Assembly (NCBI GenBank): GCA_934234035.1
Contig: CAKQHH010000003.1
Location: forward strand, 1 to 64,000
Reading direction: 5' to 3'
Source of the DNA: an uncultured Clostridia bacterium
GTDB taxonomy: Bacteria; Bacillota; Clostridia; Peptostreptococcales; Anaerovoracaceae
Length of the DNA: 64,000 bases
This document shows positions 35,558 to 44,451 of this stretch, in pieces. Made by a program: the position numbers and the translations under genes. Below the pieces are notes generated by a model. The model saw nothing but the letters and a program-made list of their open reading frames with translations. It searched no databases and was not told the DNA's origin. Each line of letters begins with the position of its first letter. The stretch's first letter is position 1.

Positions 35558-36478
35558 ATGGCATCAAAGAAAAGAGGACTGGGAAGAGGACTGGATGCAC
35601 TTTTTGCAGATGCAGCACCGGTATTGGAAGAAGAGAATACCGCGGTGATAGATGAAGTGGTTGAGAAGGAAGAAGAAGTGGATTCGGGAGACCGGGTGCA
35701 CTACATCGATATCGACGATATTAAACCGAATCCAAATCAGCCGAGAAAGAAGTTCAACGTAAAGAGACTGGAGGAACTGTCCCAATCCATTCAGGACAAT
35801 GGCGTAATTCAGCCGCTGGTAGTACAGCGAAAGGGCTCCAGCTACGAGCTGGTGGCCGGTGAACGGCGATGGAGAGCTTCCAGACTGGCAGGACTGAAGA
35901 AAGTTCCTTGCTTGATTCGGGAGTTTGATGAGAAGCAGAACCTGATTGTAACCATCATCGAGAATATGCAGCGAGAGGATTTGGACCCAATTGAAGAGGC
36001 CAACGGACTGCAGCAGATGATTCATAAATTCGGATTTACCCAGGAACAGGTATCCGAATCCCTGGGCAAGAGCCGGGCATATATCGCAAACTCCGTACGT
36101 CTTCTGAAGCTTCCGGAAGATGTTCAGAAAAAGGTGAGCGAAGGAAAGATTTCCGCGGCTCACGGAAGAACGCTTCTGTCGTTGGAGGATCCGAGAAAAC
36201 AGCGGATGCTGGCGGAGCGAATTGAAAAGGAAGAGCTTTCGGTGCGTACGGTGGAGGAAATCGTAAAGAAACTGAAAGAGGGCGGAAAAAAAGAACCGAA
36301 GAAGCCGGAGAAGGCGAAGTCTTCTGAAATAATTACGGTGGAAAATGATCTGAGAGACTTAATCGGTACAAAGGTCTCCATCGTTCAGGGTAAGAAAAAG
36401 GGAAAAATCGAACTGGAATATTACAGCGTCGATGAATTAAACCGACTGATCGATCTTTTGAGAACGGTTGGGAAATAG
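35558..36478 (+). CDS. parB: Chromosome partitioning protein ParB (Spo0J)
   Basis: 306 residues. KKRGLGRGLDALF at the N-terminus (the ParA-stimulating basic segment), the ParB N domain with GERRWRASRLAGL (CTP-binding GERRxR box), the helix-turn-helix for parS (TQEQVSESLGKSRAYIANSVRLL) and a C-terminal dimerisation domain after a Lys/Glu linker. It loads at parS as a CTP-dependent sliding clamp. It is co-transcribed with parA. Confidence 0.98.
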   Translation: MASKKRGLGRGLDALFADAAPVLEEENTAVIDEVVEKEEEVDSGDRVHYIDIDDIKPNPNQPRKKFNVKRLEELSQSIQDNGVIQPLVVQRKGSSYELVAGERRWRASRLAGLKKVPCLIREFDEKQNLIVTIIENMQREDLDPIEEANGLQQMIHKFGFTQEQVSESLGKSRAYIANSVRLLKLPEDVQKKVSEGKISAAHGRTLLSLEDPRKQRMLAERIEKEELSVRTVEEIVKKLKEGGKKEPKKPEKAKSSEIITVENDLRDLIGTKVSIVQGKKKGKIELEYYSVDELNRLIDLLRTVGK

Positions 36479-36522
36479 TTTAAAGAAGAATTAAGGATAG
36501 AACAATAGACTGCGAGAATACT

Positions 36523-38322
36523 ATGGAACAGATACAAGTAACAGAAAATTCAAGCGCAAACGAATACTTAGCGGATATCCCACTCCCCGCCTGCATACTG
36601 GCACCGGATGGATGCATCAAAGCGGCAAATGTACTGATGAAGGATGTATTTGCTTATGAAGGCATTGCGGAGCAGAATTTCTTTGCTTTGACCGGTGTAA
36701 AGAGAAAGGCATTGGTGGCCGCTGCTCGGGATGAAGAGGCCGACGAGATTGAAATTGAGCGAAATTCTCAGTCCTTTGTCCTTCGGACGAACAACGACCC
36801 GAAGGATGATGAAGATATTTACGTATACTTCATCAATGTGACGGAAAGGGATACCTTGCGGGAAGAGAGAAAGCAGGAGCAGGTGTGCATCCTGTACATC
36901 AGCATCGACAACTACGATGAGATGATGTCCAGCACGACGGAGGACAGCCGGCTGGCGGTTCCGACGGAAGTGGATCGAATCGTTCGGAAATGGGCGGCAC
37001 AGTACGATGCTTCCATCGATTCCATCGAAGCGGATTCTTATATGATGACCGTGTACCGGAGAGACGCGGATAGAATTATAGAAAGCCGTTTCTCCGTACT
37101 GGACGACGTGCGAAAAATCGATACGAAGGTGGATTTTCCGGTCAGCTTGAGCATCGGCATGGCTTTGGGAATGAAGTCCTTAAAGAATGCGAAGGAACTG
37201 GCCGAGGCTGCGTTGGAGTTGGCGCTGGGTCGTGGGGGCGACCAAGCGGTTGTAAAGAATGGAGACCGCACCCATTACTACGGCGGAAAGCTGCAGTCTT
37301 TGGAGAAAAACAACAAGGGAAAATCCAGAATTATCGCTCATGCGTTGAAGCAGCTGATTCTGGAAAGTTCGAAAATCGTTATTATGGGCCATCGCTGGCC
37401 GGATATGGACTGCTTCGGTTCGGCCATCGGCGCTTACAAGATTTGCCGATATTACGAGAGAGACGCCTATATCGTAATCGACAATTACAACGAAGCCCTT
37501 CAAACCGTGTACACCCAGGCGGTGGAAACGGAGAACTACAATATCATTAACAGCGATAAGGCGAAAGAAATTCTGGATGAGAAGACCCTGGTCATCGTCG
37601 TGGATGCCAATCGCCCGAGCATGGTGGAGTGCAGCGATATCCTGGAGAAAAACCTTCGGGTGGTTGTGGTGGATCACCACCGCCTGTCTGACGATTCCAT
37701 CGCCAATCCGACGCTGGCGTACATCGAATCGTACGCTTCTTCCGCCAGCGAATTGATGACGGAAATCATTCAGTATACGGCGACCCGCCGGATTGTGAAC
37801 AAGTTCGAAGCGGAGACACTGCTGGCCGGAATAACCGTGGACACCAACAGTTTTTCCAGCAAAACCGGCGTGCGGACCTTCGAAGCGGCTGCATGGCTGC
37901 GGAGAGCCGGCGCGGACACATCGGAAGTAAAGCGGTTCTTCCAGAGCGAAGCCACCACCTTCCAGTCCAAAGCGGACGCTATTGCCAATGCGGAATACTT
38001 GGATAACGGCGTGGTAATCGCTACGTCCCAGGGCTATTCCACAGAAGCCCAGATCATCAATGCGCAGGTTGCGGATTCGCTGCTTTCCGTAAAGGGTGTG
38101 CGTGCTGCAATCGCATTGGGTAAAAACGATATGAACAAGACCGTCATCAGCGCCCGGTCGCTGGGAGATGTGAACGTGCAAATGTTGATGGAGCGCTTCG
38201 GTGGGGGAGGACATCACACGTCCGCCGGCGCACAAGTGGAGGAAAATCCGGAAGAAGTCATTGAACAGCTCAAAGAGATTTTACCGGAATTTACCGATGA
38301 AGATAACACAGAGGAGGAATAA
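36523..38322 (+). CDS. gdpP: Cyclic-di-AMP phosphodiesterase GdpP-like, without membrane helices
   Basis: 599 residues. A PAS-like domain (about 15-105), a degenerate GGDEF domain (about 120-250; the GGDEF signature is absent) and a DHH/DHHA1 domain with MGHRWPDMDCFGSA, VVVDANRPS, VVVDHHRLSD and GGGGHHTSAGAQ. GdpP hydrolyses c-di-AMP to pApA and keeps potassium and cell-wall homeostasis. Typical GdpP proteins are about 655 residues with two N-terminal membrane helices; here the protein begins directly with the PAS domain, so it should be soluble. It is followed 3 bp later by rplI, the usual neighbour. Confidence 0.93.
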   Translation: MEQIQVTENSSANEYLADIPLPACILAPDGCIKAANVLMKDVFAYEGIAEQNFFALTGVKRKALVAAARDEEADEIEIERNSQSFVLRTNNDPKDDEDIYVYFINVTERDTLREERKQEQVCILYISIDNYDEMMSSTTEDSRLAVPTEVDRIVRKWAAQYDASIDSIEADSYMMTVYRRDADRIIESRFSVLDDVRKIDTKVDFPVSLSIGMALGMKSLKNAKELAEAALELALGRGGDQAVVKNGDRTHYYGGKLQSLEKNNKGKSRIIAHALKQLILESSKIVIMGHRWPDMDCFGSAIGAYKICRYYERDAYIVIDNYNEALQTVYTQAVETENYNIINSDKAKEILDEKTLVIVVDANRPSMVECSDILEKNLRVVVVDHHRLSDDSIANPTLAYIESYASSASELMTEIIQYTATRRIVNKFEAETLLAGITVDTNSFSSKTGVRTFEAAAWLRRAGADTSEVKRFFQSEATTFQSKADAIANAEYLDNGVVIATSQGYSTEAQIINAQVADSLLSVKGVRAAIALGKNDMNKTVISARSLGDVNVQMLMERFGGGGHHTSAGAQVEENPEEVIEQLKEILPEFTDEDNTEEE

Positions 38323-38325
38323 GAC

Positions 38326-38772
38326 ATGTTAGTAATTCTGAAGAAAAACGTAAAAGGTACCGGAAAGGCCGGAGATATTGTAAAAGTAAGTGACGGTTTT
38401 GCCAACAATCGGTTGATTCCGGCAGGCCTGGCAGTTCCGGCAACCAATCAGAACGTAAAGAGTGCGGAGAAGCAGAAGGCCTTCATCGAGAAGAAGAACG
38501 CGGAAGAAAAGGCTGCGGCAGAAGCAACGGCAAAGAAGCTGGAATCCAAGACGGTAACCATTAAGACCCGCGTGGGAGACAACGGTAAGCTGTTCGGTTC
38601 CATCACTTCCATGGACATCGCCGATGCAATTCAGAAGCAGGTTGGAAACAAAATCGACAAGAAGAAAATCGTTCTTTCCAAGCCGATTAAGGAAATTGGC
38701 GAACACACCGTAGAGGTGAAGCTGTATCCGGAAGTATCCGCAACCGTTAAGGTCGTTATTGCCGAAGAATAG
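38326..38772 (+). CDS. rplI: 50S ribosomal protein L9
   Basis: 148 residues: the N-terminal domain MLVILKKNVKGTGKAGDIVKVSDGFANNRLIPAGLAV, a long central helix and the C-terminal RNA-binding domain with GKLFGSITSMDIADAI. It is placed between gdpP and dnaB, the standard order. Confidence 0.98.
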   Translation: MLVILKKNVKGTGKAGDIVKVSDGFANNRLIPAGLAVPATNQNVKSAEKQKAFIEKKNAEEKAAAEATAKKLESKTVTIKTRVGDNGKLFGSITSMDIADAIQKQVGNKIDKKKIVLSKPIKEIGEHTVEVKLYPEVSATVKVVIAEE

Positions 38773-38828
38773 AATTATGCGGAAGTCTATATCGCGGAAC
38801 TGTATATAAAGGATAGAAGAGACGAGAA

Positions 38829-40193
38829 ATGGCAGAAGAAAGGGAGATAACCACCAGTCTGGAACCGCCCCAGGATATAGAGGCGGAAAAAGCCGTCCTG
38901 GGATCCATGCTTCAATCGGAAGATGCGGTGATGGACGTGACAGATCGGCTTCGCGCCGAGGATTTCTACCTGCGGGAACACCAGGAAATCTACAAGGCGT
39001 TTCAGGATCTGTGCCGAAGAAATGTTAATATCGATTTGAACACCACATACTCTCAGCTGCGGAGTCGGCACACGGCGGATTTCGTGGGAGGAATGGTGTA
39101 CCTGAGTCGCCTGTCGGATAACGCAATCGTCCCGGGAAATGCAAAATACTATGCGGAAACCGTATTGGCTAAGTCCAACATGCGTCAGCTGATAAAAGAA
39201 GCGGACGAGATGCGGGCGCAGGCGTACGACGGGCAGAACTCTGCGGATATTATTTTGGATCATGCAGAGCAGCGCATTTTCGAAATCGCCCACAAAACCC
39301 AGAAGAGAAATTACACGGACATCAACGAGGTGTTGGTAGAAAACATCAAGCAGATTCAGGAGCTGGAACGGAATAAGGGACAGCTTCCGGGAATCACTAC
39401 CGGATTCACGGATTTAGATAAGCTGCTGGGCGGCCTTCATAAGACGGACCTGATTATACTGGCAGCCCGTCCGGGTATGGGAAAGACGGCGTTCGCGCTG
39501 AACCTGGCCGGAAATGCGGCGGCAGAAGGCGCATCCGTCATTATTTTCAGCATGGAAATGTCCAAGGAACAGCTGGGTGAGCGAATGTTCGCAACGGCTG
39601 CTTCCGTGGAGATGGAGCATCTGAAGCGGGGAAACCTGACCCAGGATGAATGGATGAGCCTCAGCGAGGCCCAAGATAGCTTTGAAAACTGCAAAATCGT
39701 TATCGATGACACATCGGATATTTCGGTTTTGGAAATTAAGAATAAATGCCGCCGACGGAAGGCGGAAGCGGGGCTGGACCTGATTGTCATCGACTACCTG
39801 CAGCTCATGAGCCAGCAGGGATTCAAGTCCGGCGACCGTGTAAACGAAATCAGTGCAATCACCCGTCAGATTAAGATTCTGGCGAAGGAACTGGATTGCG
39901 CGGTGATTCTGCTGTCTCAGTTATCTCGAGACATTGAAAAAAGACCGAACCACAAACCACAGCTTTCCGACTTGAGAGAATCCGGATCCATCGAGCAGGA
40001 TGCGGACATCGTAATTTTCCTAAAGCGTGAAGATTACTATGCGGAAGACGACGATGAAGTGGATCTGAGCCGACAGAGCAATACCTGCGAGGTGCACGTG
40101 GCAAAGCACAGAAGCGGATCCACGGGCGTCGTGGAGCTGGCATGGATCGGAAAATACACCAAGTTCGGAAATTTAGAAAGAAGCATACTGTAG
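38829..40193 (+). CDS. dnaB: Replicative DNA helicase DnaB
   Basis: 454 residues. The N-terminal helical domain starts PPQDIEAEKAVLGSML; a linker follows; the RecA-like motor has Walker A ARPGMGKTAFALNLA, Walker B DLIVIDYLQLM and RESGSIEQDADIVIFLKR with the arginine finger region. It is the hexameric helicase that unwinds the fork (called DnaC in B. subtilis). The next gene encodes a DnaD protein carrying a helicase-loader N-terminal domain, which would be expected to contact this protein. Confidence 0.98.
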   Translation: MAEEREITTSLEPPQDIEAEKAVLGSMLQSEDAVMDVTDRLRAEDFYLREHQEIYKAFQDLCRRNVNIDLNTTYSQLRSRHTADFVGGMVYLSRLSDNAIVPGNAKYYAETVLAKSNMRQLIKEADEMRAQAYDGQNSADIILDHAEQRIFEIAHKTQKRNYTDINEVLVENIKQIQELERNKGQLPGITTGFTDLDKLLGGLHKTDLIILAARPGMGKTAFALNLAGNAAAEGASVIIFSMEMSKEQLGERMFATAASVEMEHLKRGNLTQDEWMSLSEAQDSFENCKIVIDDTSDISVLEIKNKCRRRKAEAGLDLIVIDYLQLMSQQGFKSGDRVNEISAITRQIKILAKELDCAVILLSQLSRDIEKRPNHKPQLSDLRESGSIEQDADIVIFLKREDYYAEDDDEVDLSRQSNTCEVHVAKHRSGSTGVVELAWIGKYTKFGNLERSIL

Positions 40194-40224
40194 GATTACA
40201 ATATCAACACATAACAGGAGTACA

Positions 40225-41607
40225 ATGGCGAAGATAAGATTTAAAAAAATTAACACTCGAAATCCGCTGCTGTTCAGCACCAGCGTGGAGAACTTGTTCA
40301 TCAGCGAGCTGCTTCCGGCAGCTCCGGGAGAATACGTGAAGGTATACCTCTTTGGACTGATGAATGCGGGCTTTGGCGGTGCGGAAGATATAAAAGTAAC
40401 TTCCAACGTGCTGAATATGCCGGTGGAAGATATCGAAAAGGCGTGGGCCTACTGGGAAGATAAAGGCGCAGTGCAGCAGGTATACGACCCGGAAACCCGG
40501 TCCTATCGAATTGATTTTATCAGCCAGATCGAAGAGATATTCGGAACGCCGATGGACGAGGCGAAGCCGGCAAAGGCAGCTCCGGTATCTCCGGAAGCAG
40601 CGCCGCAGGCCGCACCGGAAGCATCGGCCGAAAAGACGCCGGAGCAACTGATGGCGGAAGAAGTGGCGCGGCTGGAAGACCTGGAAATTCGGGCATTGTA
40701 CACCAATTTGGAGGAGGCGAAGGGAACGCCGATTTCCACGCAGGAAGCGAACAAAATCCGGGATACCGTCAATATTTACGGGGTAACGCCGGATGTCTAT
40801 TCCTATGCGATTCAATACTGCAGCGAGCTGGAGAAGTACAGCGTGGACTATATTTCCAAGGTGGCCATCCGCTGGACGGAAGAGGGATGCCACGATATTG
40901 CTCAAGTAAAAGCGCTGCTGGACAGCGAGAGTAAAAGAAATTCCGAATACAACCGGATTTTCCGAGAGGTGGGCTTCAATCGAATCCCGAGTCCGGCCGA
41001 CCGGGAGATGATGGATACCTGGTTGGACAGCTGGGGGTTTAAGATGAGCGAAATATTGGAGGCGTGCAAGACCACTGCGGGAATGCGGGAACCGTCTCTG
41101 CGCTATGTGAACCGGGTTTTGGAAAACAAGATGAAGGAAGCGGGGGGAATCGACACGAAGAAGTCCTCGAAAGCTTCCGCAAACAACAGCGAAAAAGGGG
41201 ACAGCTACCAGAAGACGGTCAGCCGGAGAGTGCTGGGCGCCTATTACGATTATATTCGAAACCAATCCGAGTTAGAGTACCAGGAGCATCTGGATGAAGC
41301 TCGGAAAATTCCAAAGATGGCCGATATTTTGGCACTGGAAAACGAGCTGAACAAGGCCATGATGACCTTTGAGTTCGGAACGAATGTAAAAGAAAAGAAA
41401 AAGATTCAGATGGAGAAACGGAACAAACTGGAAAGGCAGAAACGGGAACTGCTTCTGGAGAACGGATATCCGGAAGACTATCTGGAGAAGAAGTACCGAT
41501 GCGAGAAGTGCAGGGATACCGGAATTACCGATGACGGAACGTTTTGCTCCTGCAAGAGACAGCGGATAAATGAGGCATATGAATGGAATTTGAAAAGAAA
41601 CCGATAG
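40225..41607 (+). CDS. DnaD-domain primosome protein fused to a helicase-loader (DnaI-type) N-terminal domain; AAA+ ATPase missing
   Basis: 460 residues. Residues about 1-110 form a DnaD-type winged helix (VKVYLFGLMNAGF, DIEKAWAYWEDKGAVQ). An Ala/Pro/Glu-rich linker follows, then a DnaD/DnaB_2 C-terminal domain (about 155-235), and a second one ending around residue 310 (YIRN follows shortly after 340). Residues about 330-460 match the start of the clostridial loader protein: a coiled-coil segment, ENGYPEDYLEKKYRC, and zinc-binding Cys426, Cys429, Cys441 and Cys443 (CEKC, CSC). In the usual loader an AAA+ ATPase comes next; here the protein stops and the M23 gene begins 25 bp before the stop. 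I found no Walker-type loader ATPase in the window. Confidence 0.85.
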   Translation: MAKIRFKKINTRNPLLFSTSVENLFISELLPAAPGEYVKVYLFGLMNAGFGGAEDIKVTSNVLNMPVEDIEKAWAYWEDKGAVQQVYDPETRSYRIDFISQIEEIFGTPMDEAKPAKAAPVSPEAAPQAAPEASAEKTPEQLMAEEVARLEDLEIRALYTNLEEAKGTPISTQEANKIRDTVNIYGVTPDVYSYAIQYCSELEKYSVDYISKVAIRWTEEGCHDIAQVKALLDSESKRNSEYNRIFREVGFNRIPSPADREMMDTWLDSWGFKMSEILEACKTTAGMREPSLRYVNRVLENKMKEAGGIDTKKSSKASANNSEKGDSYQKTVSRRVLGAYYDYIRNQSELEYQEHLDEARKIPKMADILALENELNKAMMTFEFGTNVKEKKKIQMEKRNKLERQKRELLLENGYPEDYLEKKYRCEKCRDTGITDDGTFCSCKRQRINEAYEWNLKRNR

Positions 41608-43457
41608 AAAGCATGAATGAGAATAACCGGATGCCGGAAACGGTGAATCCGGAAGACAATATAGAGGAAGAGAAATCCTCAAAAGAAAAGAAGAGAGACG
41701 AAAAGAACGCGAAGAAAGAAGCGGCTGCCAGAAAAAAGGCGGAAGCAAAAGCGAAGAAAGCGGCGGAAGCAGAGGCAAAGGCTGCGGAGAAGAGAAAGAA
41801 AAAGGCAGCAAAGAAAGCGGCGAAAGAAGGAAAAATCACCCTGGGAAAAATCATCGTGGATGAAGCAGCGGATGTGATTTCCACCCATGACCGAATTCAG
41901 GCTTCCGTGGATCGTTTTTTCGCTGCCATGAAGTACAGCTTGGTTTATGAGATGAATGATGCCCGGAACCGCTATAAGCACAACGCCACCGGAATGCTTA
42001 CCGCATTCTTCGGTACCATCGTCATCATTTGCGCTATGCTTCTTGTTTTTGACCACGAAACATCCTATCAATATTCCTACAACGGAAGAATTCTGGGATA
42101 TGTCGACGACCAAGAGCAGGTGTACAATATTCTGAATATCGCCGGAGAGAAGCTGTCCAAGGTAAATGACGCAAAGATTCGTTTCAAGGTGGGACAGAAC
42201 ATTACCTTTAAAAAGGTGTCCAGCTCTAAGAAGGATATCGATACCGCCGACCAGGCGCTGAACAAACTCACCTATATGACGGAAATCGACGTAGTGGGTT
42301 ACGGAATCTATGAAAAAGACCGGCTGCTGGCCGTGGTTGAATCCAAGAGCGTTGCCGACAAGGTGCTGGACGACGTGGTGAACTACTACCGGACGCCGGA
42401 TAAAGGAATGCAGATTCAGAAAATCGGATTTAAACATCACGTAGAGGTGAAGCCGGTGAACGTCATGCTCACCAGCGTGATGACCCGAAGTGAAGCGGAA
42501 GACATTCTGGAGAACGGCGGAAAGATGTCCCTGCAGCACATCGTGATGGAAGACGAGGACACCGAGAAGCTGAAGGAAATCTACAGTGCCGACAATCAGG
42601 AAATCCGTGTCATCGGTCAGAGCGATTCCAACCGAGACGAGGAAGACGCGGACACCACGGAAAAGGGCGACAAGAATGTCAGCAAGGGTGAAAAAACAGA
42701 TGCGGCCACCGCACTGTCTGCCGTTACGGCTTCCATTCGAACACCGGAGTCGGGAGATAAAATCGAAATCGACCGGAAGGTGGAACCGATTACCGTAGAG
42801 ATGACGGAAGACGGTACCATGTCGGAGGTCATCAAATACAAGACCATCGAAAAGAAGACCAAGGAAATGTACCGAGGCGACCGAGAAGTTACCCAGAAGG
42901 GTGTGAACGGAAGACAGATTATCACCGGTACCGTGGTATATCAGAACGGCAAAGAAGTAAAACGAGACATTCGAGATCAGGAAGTGCTCAAGAAGTCCGT
43001 GGACAAAGTGGTTCTGGTGGGTACCAACGACAAGCCGAAGTGGTATCCGACCGGTCATTACATTATTCCGGTGAAGAACGAGGTCATTACATCCTACTTC
43101 GGATCCAGATGGGGAAGAATTCACGGCGGACTGGACTTCGGTATGCCAATCGGAACCCCAATCTACGCTTCCGACGGCGGAACGGTCACCCGGGCAAGCT
43201 ACTTTGCGGGCTACGGTCTGTGCGTAGAGGTGACCCACAACAACGGCACCTTCACCCGGTACGGACACTGCAGTGCTGTGAAGTGCAAGGTGGGCGATAA
43301 GGTTGCTCAGGGTCAGAAGATTGCACTGGTAGGAAATACCGGAAACAGTACCGGACCGCACCTGCACTTCGAGATTCACCCACACGGCGGCGAATATGTG
43401 GATCCATATCCGTATCTGTACGGCAGTAATAAGGGAAATCAGCTGAATAACGAGTAG
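41583..43457 (+). CDS. Membrane-anchored G5 and M23 (LytM-type) peptidase-domain protein
   Basis: 624 residues: a Lys/Ala/Glu-rich cytoplasmic coiled coil (about 30-85), a single membrane helix (about 137-158), an extracytoplasmic region, a G5 domain (about 395-480, with the ITVEMTEDG... and GVNGRQIITGTVVYQNGKEV strands) and a C-terminal M23 domain. The M23 motifs are HGGLDFG (metal His and Asp), YGHCS and HLHFEIHPHG, so the metal site looks intact. It probably cleaves peptidoglycan cross-bridges or controls division hydrolases. It overlaps the DnaD-fusion gene by 25 bp; GAGG precedes the ATG. A YunA/YuiC-type wall role is inferred. Confidence 0.9.
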   Translation: MEFEKKPIESMNENNRMPETVNPEDNIEEEKSSKEKKRDEKNAKKEAAARKKAEAKAKKAAEAEAKAAEKRKKKAAKKAAKEGKITLGKIIVDEAADVISTHDRIQASVDRFFAAMKYSLVYEMNDARNRYKHNATGMLTAFFGTIVIICAMLLVFDHETSYQYSYNGRILGYVDDQEQVYNILNIAGEKLSKVNDAKIRFKVGQNITFKKVSSSKKDIDTADQALNKLTYMTEIDVVGYGIYEKDRLLAVVESKSVADKVLDDVVNYYRTPDKGMQIQKIGFKHHVEVKPVNVMLTSVMTRSEAEDILENGGKMSLQHIVMEDEDTEKLKEIYSADNQEIRVIGQSDSNRDEEDADTTEKGDKNVSKGEKTDAATALSAVTASIRTPESGDKIEIDRKVEPITVEMTEDGTMSEVIKYKTIEKKTKEMYRGDREVTQKGVNGRQIITGTVVYQNGKEVKRDIRDQEVLKKSVDKVVLVGTNDKPKWYPTGHYIIPVKNEVITSYFGSRWGRIHGGLDFGMPIGTPIYASDGGTVTRASYFAGYGLCVEVTHNNGTFTRYGHCSAVKCKVGDKVAQGQKIALVGNTGNSTGPHLHFEIHPHGGEYVDPYPYLYGSNKGNQLNNE

Positions 43458-43472
43458 AGAGGTGTTTTCTGA

Positions 43473-43892
43473 ATGGAAAGAAACCCATACGAAGAGTTCC
43501 TCGACCCTTCCGTGGAAGAGTTGAATCGGACACGGAAGGATCGGGTGGCTGCCCGAAAGAAACAGAAGAAAGCGCAGAAGCGGGCCAACCGCCGAAAAGC
43601 GATGGCCTCCGGAAAGAAGCGGCGACGGAAACCCAACAAAGTGGTTTTGGTTCTGGTGGTTGTAATTGCAATCGGTCTGTTTGCTTCTGTACGGAACATC
43701 ACCAAGCTTCAATCGGAGAATAAGCGATTGAAGAAGCAGAACCTGAAGCTTTCGGAAAAGCGGGACGACCTAAAGAAAGAATTGAAAAACGTGAACAGCC
43801 GGGAATATATTGAGAAGAGGGCCCGGGAGCAGCTTCGGCTGGTGAATCCCGGTGAGATTATTTTTACCTTCCCGGATGAAGATAAGGAATAG
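43473..43892 (+). CDS. DivIC/FtsL-like septum formation initiator
   Basis: 139 residues: a very basic cytoplasmic N-terminus (about 20-55), one membrane helix (VVLVLVVVIAIGLFASV, about 57-73), then a leucine-zipper-like coiled coil (ITKLQSENKRLKKQNLKLSEKRDDLKKEL) and the REYIEKRAREQLRLVNPGEI motif typical of the septum formation initiator family. It probably belongs to the FtsLB/DivIC division complex. It lies 15 bp after the M23 gene, and rnmV starts 1 bp after its stop. Confidence 0.9.
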   Translation: MERNPYEEFLDPSVEELNRTRKDRVAARKKQKKAQKRANRRKAMASGKKRRRKPNKVVLVLVVVIAIGLFASVRNITKLQSENKRLKKQNLKLSEKRDDLKKELKNVNSREYIEKRAREQLRLVNPGEIIFTFPDEDKE

Positions 43893-43893
43893 A

Positions 43894-44451
43894 ATGAAGA
43901 AGATAGCGATAGACGAAGCCATAGTAGTAGAAGGAAGAGACGATGAAATTGCCCTGCTGAAAGCAGTGGATGCATTGATCATAAAAACCCACGGATTCGG
44001 GATTCGGCAAGAAACCTGGACGCTGATGGAGAAAGCCTATCGGGAGAAGGGAATCATCGTATTTACGGACCCGGATTTCTCCGGTGAGGAAATTCGGCGG
44101 AAGATTACCGCCCGCTTCCCGGATGCGAAGCAGGCCTACCTGCCACAGGAGGAAGCGACTCGGGACGGAGATATCGGAGTGGAGAACGCCACCCCGGAAG
44201 CCATCATCCGGGCCTTGCAGAAGGTTCATTCCGGAACGGCAAAGAGAACCGCGGATCCCATTACCATGGAGGAATTGGAGCAGCTGGGTTTATCGGGCGG
44301 TGAAGGTTCCGCCGCACGCCGGGAGAAGGCGGCAGCGGTTCTCGGAATCGGCTATGGAAACAGTAAGACATTTCTGAAGAAGGTCAATGCTTTCGGCATT
44401 GACCGAGCTGCGCTGTTGGAGGCGCTGAACAAAGAGGGCAGAGTTGAGTAA
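43894..44451 (+). CDS. rnmV: Ribonuclease M5 (5S rRNA maturation)
   Basis: 185 residues from the ATG at 43894. A TOPRIM domain with IDEAIVVEGRDDEIAL (catalytic Glu) and FTDPDFSGEEIRRKI (DxD) followed by the M5-specific C-terminal domain. It trims precursor 5S rRNA together with protein L18. A longer frame upstream overlaps the DivIC gene and is not used. Its stop codon overlaps the TTG start of rsmA by 8 bp, the usual rnmV-rsmA coupling. Confidence 0.95.
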   Translation: MKKIAIDEAIVVEGRDDEIALLKAVDALIIKTHGFGIRQETWTLMEKAYREKGIIVFTDPDFSGEEIRRKITARFPDAKQAYLPQEEATRDGDIGVENATPEAIIRALQKVHSGTAKRTADPITMEELEQLGLSGGEGSAARREKAAAVLGIGYGNSKTFLKKVNAFGIDRAALLEALNKEGRVE

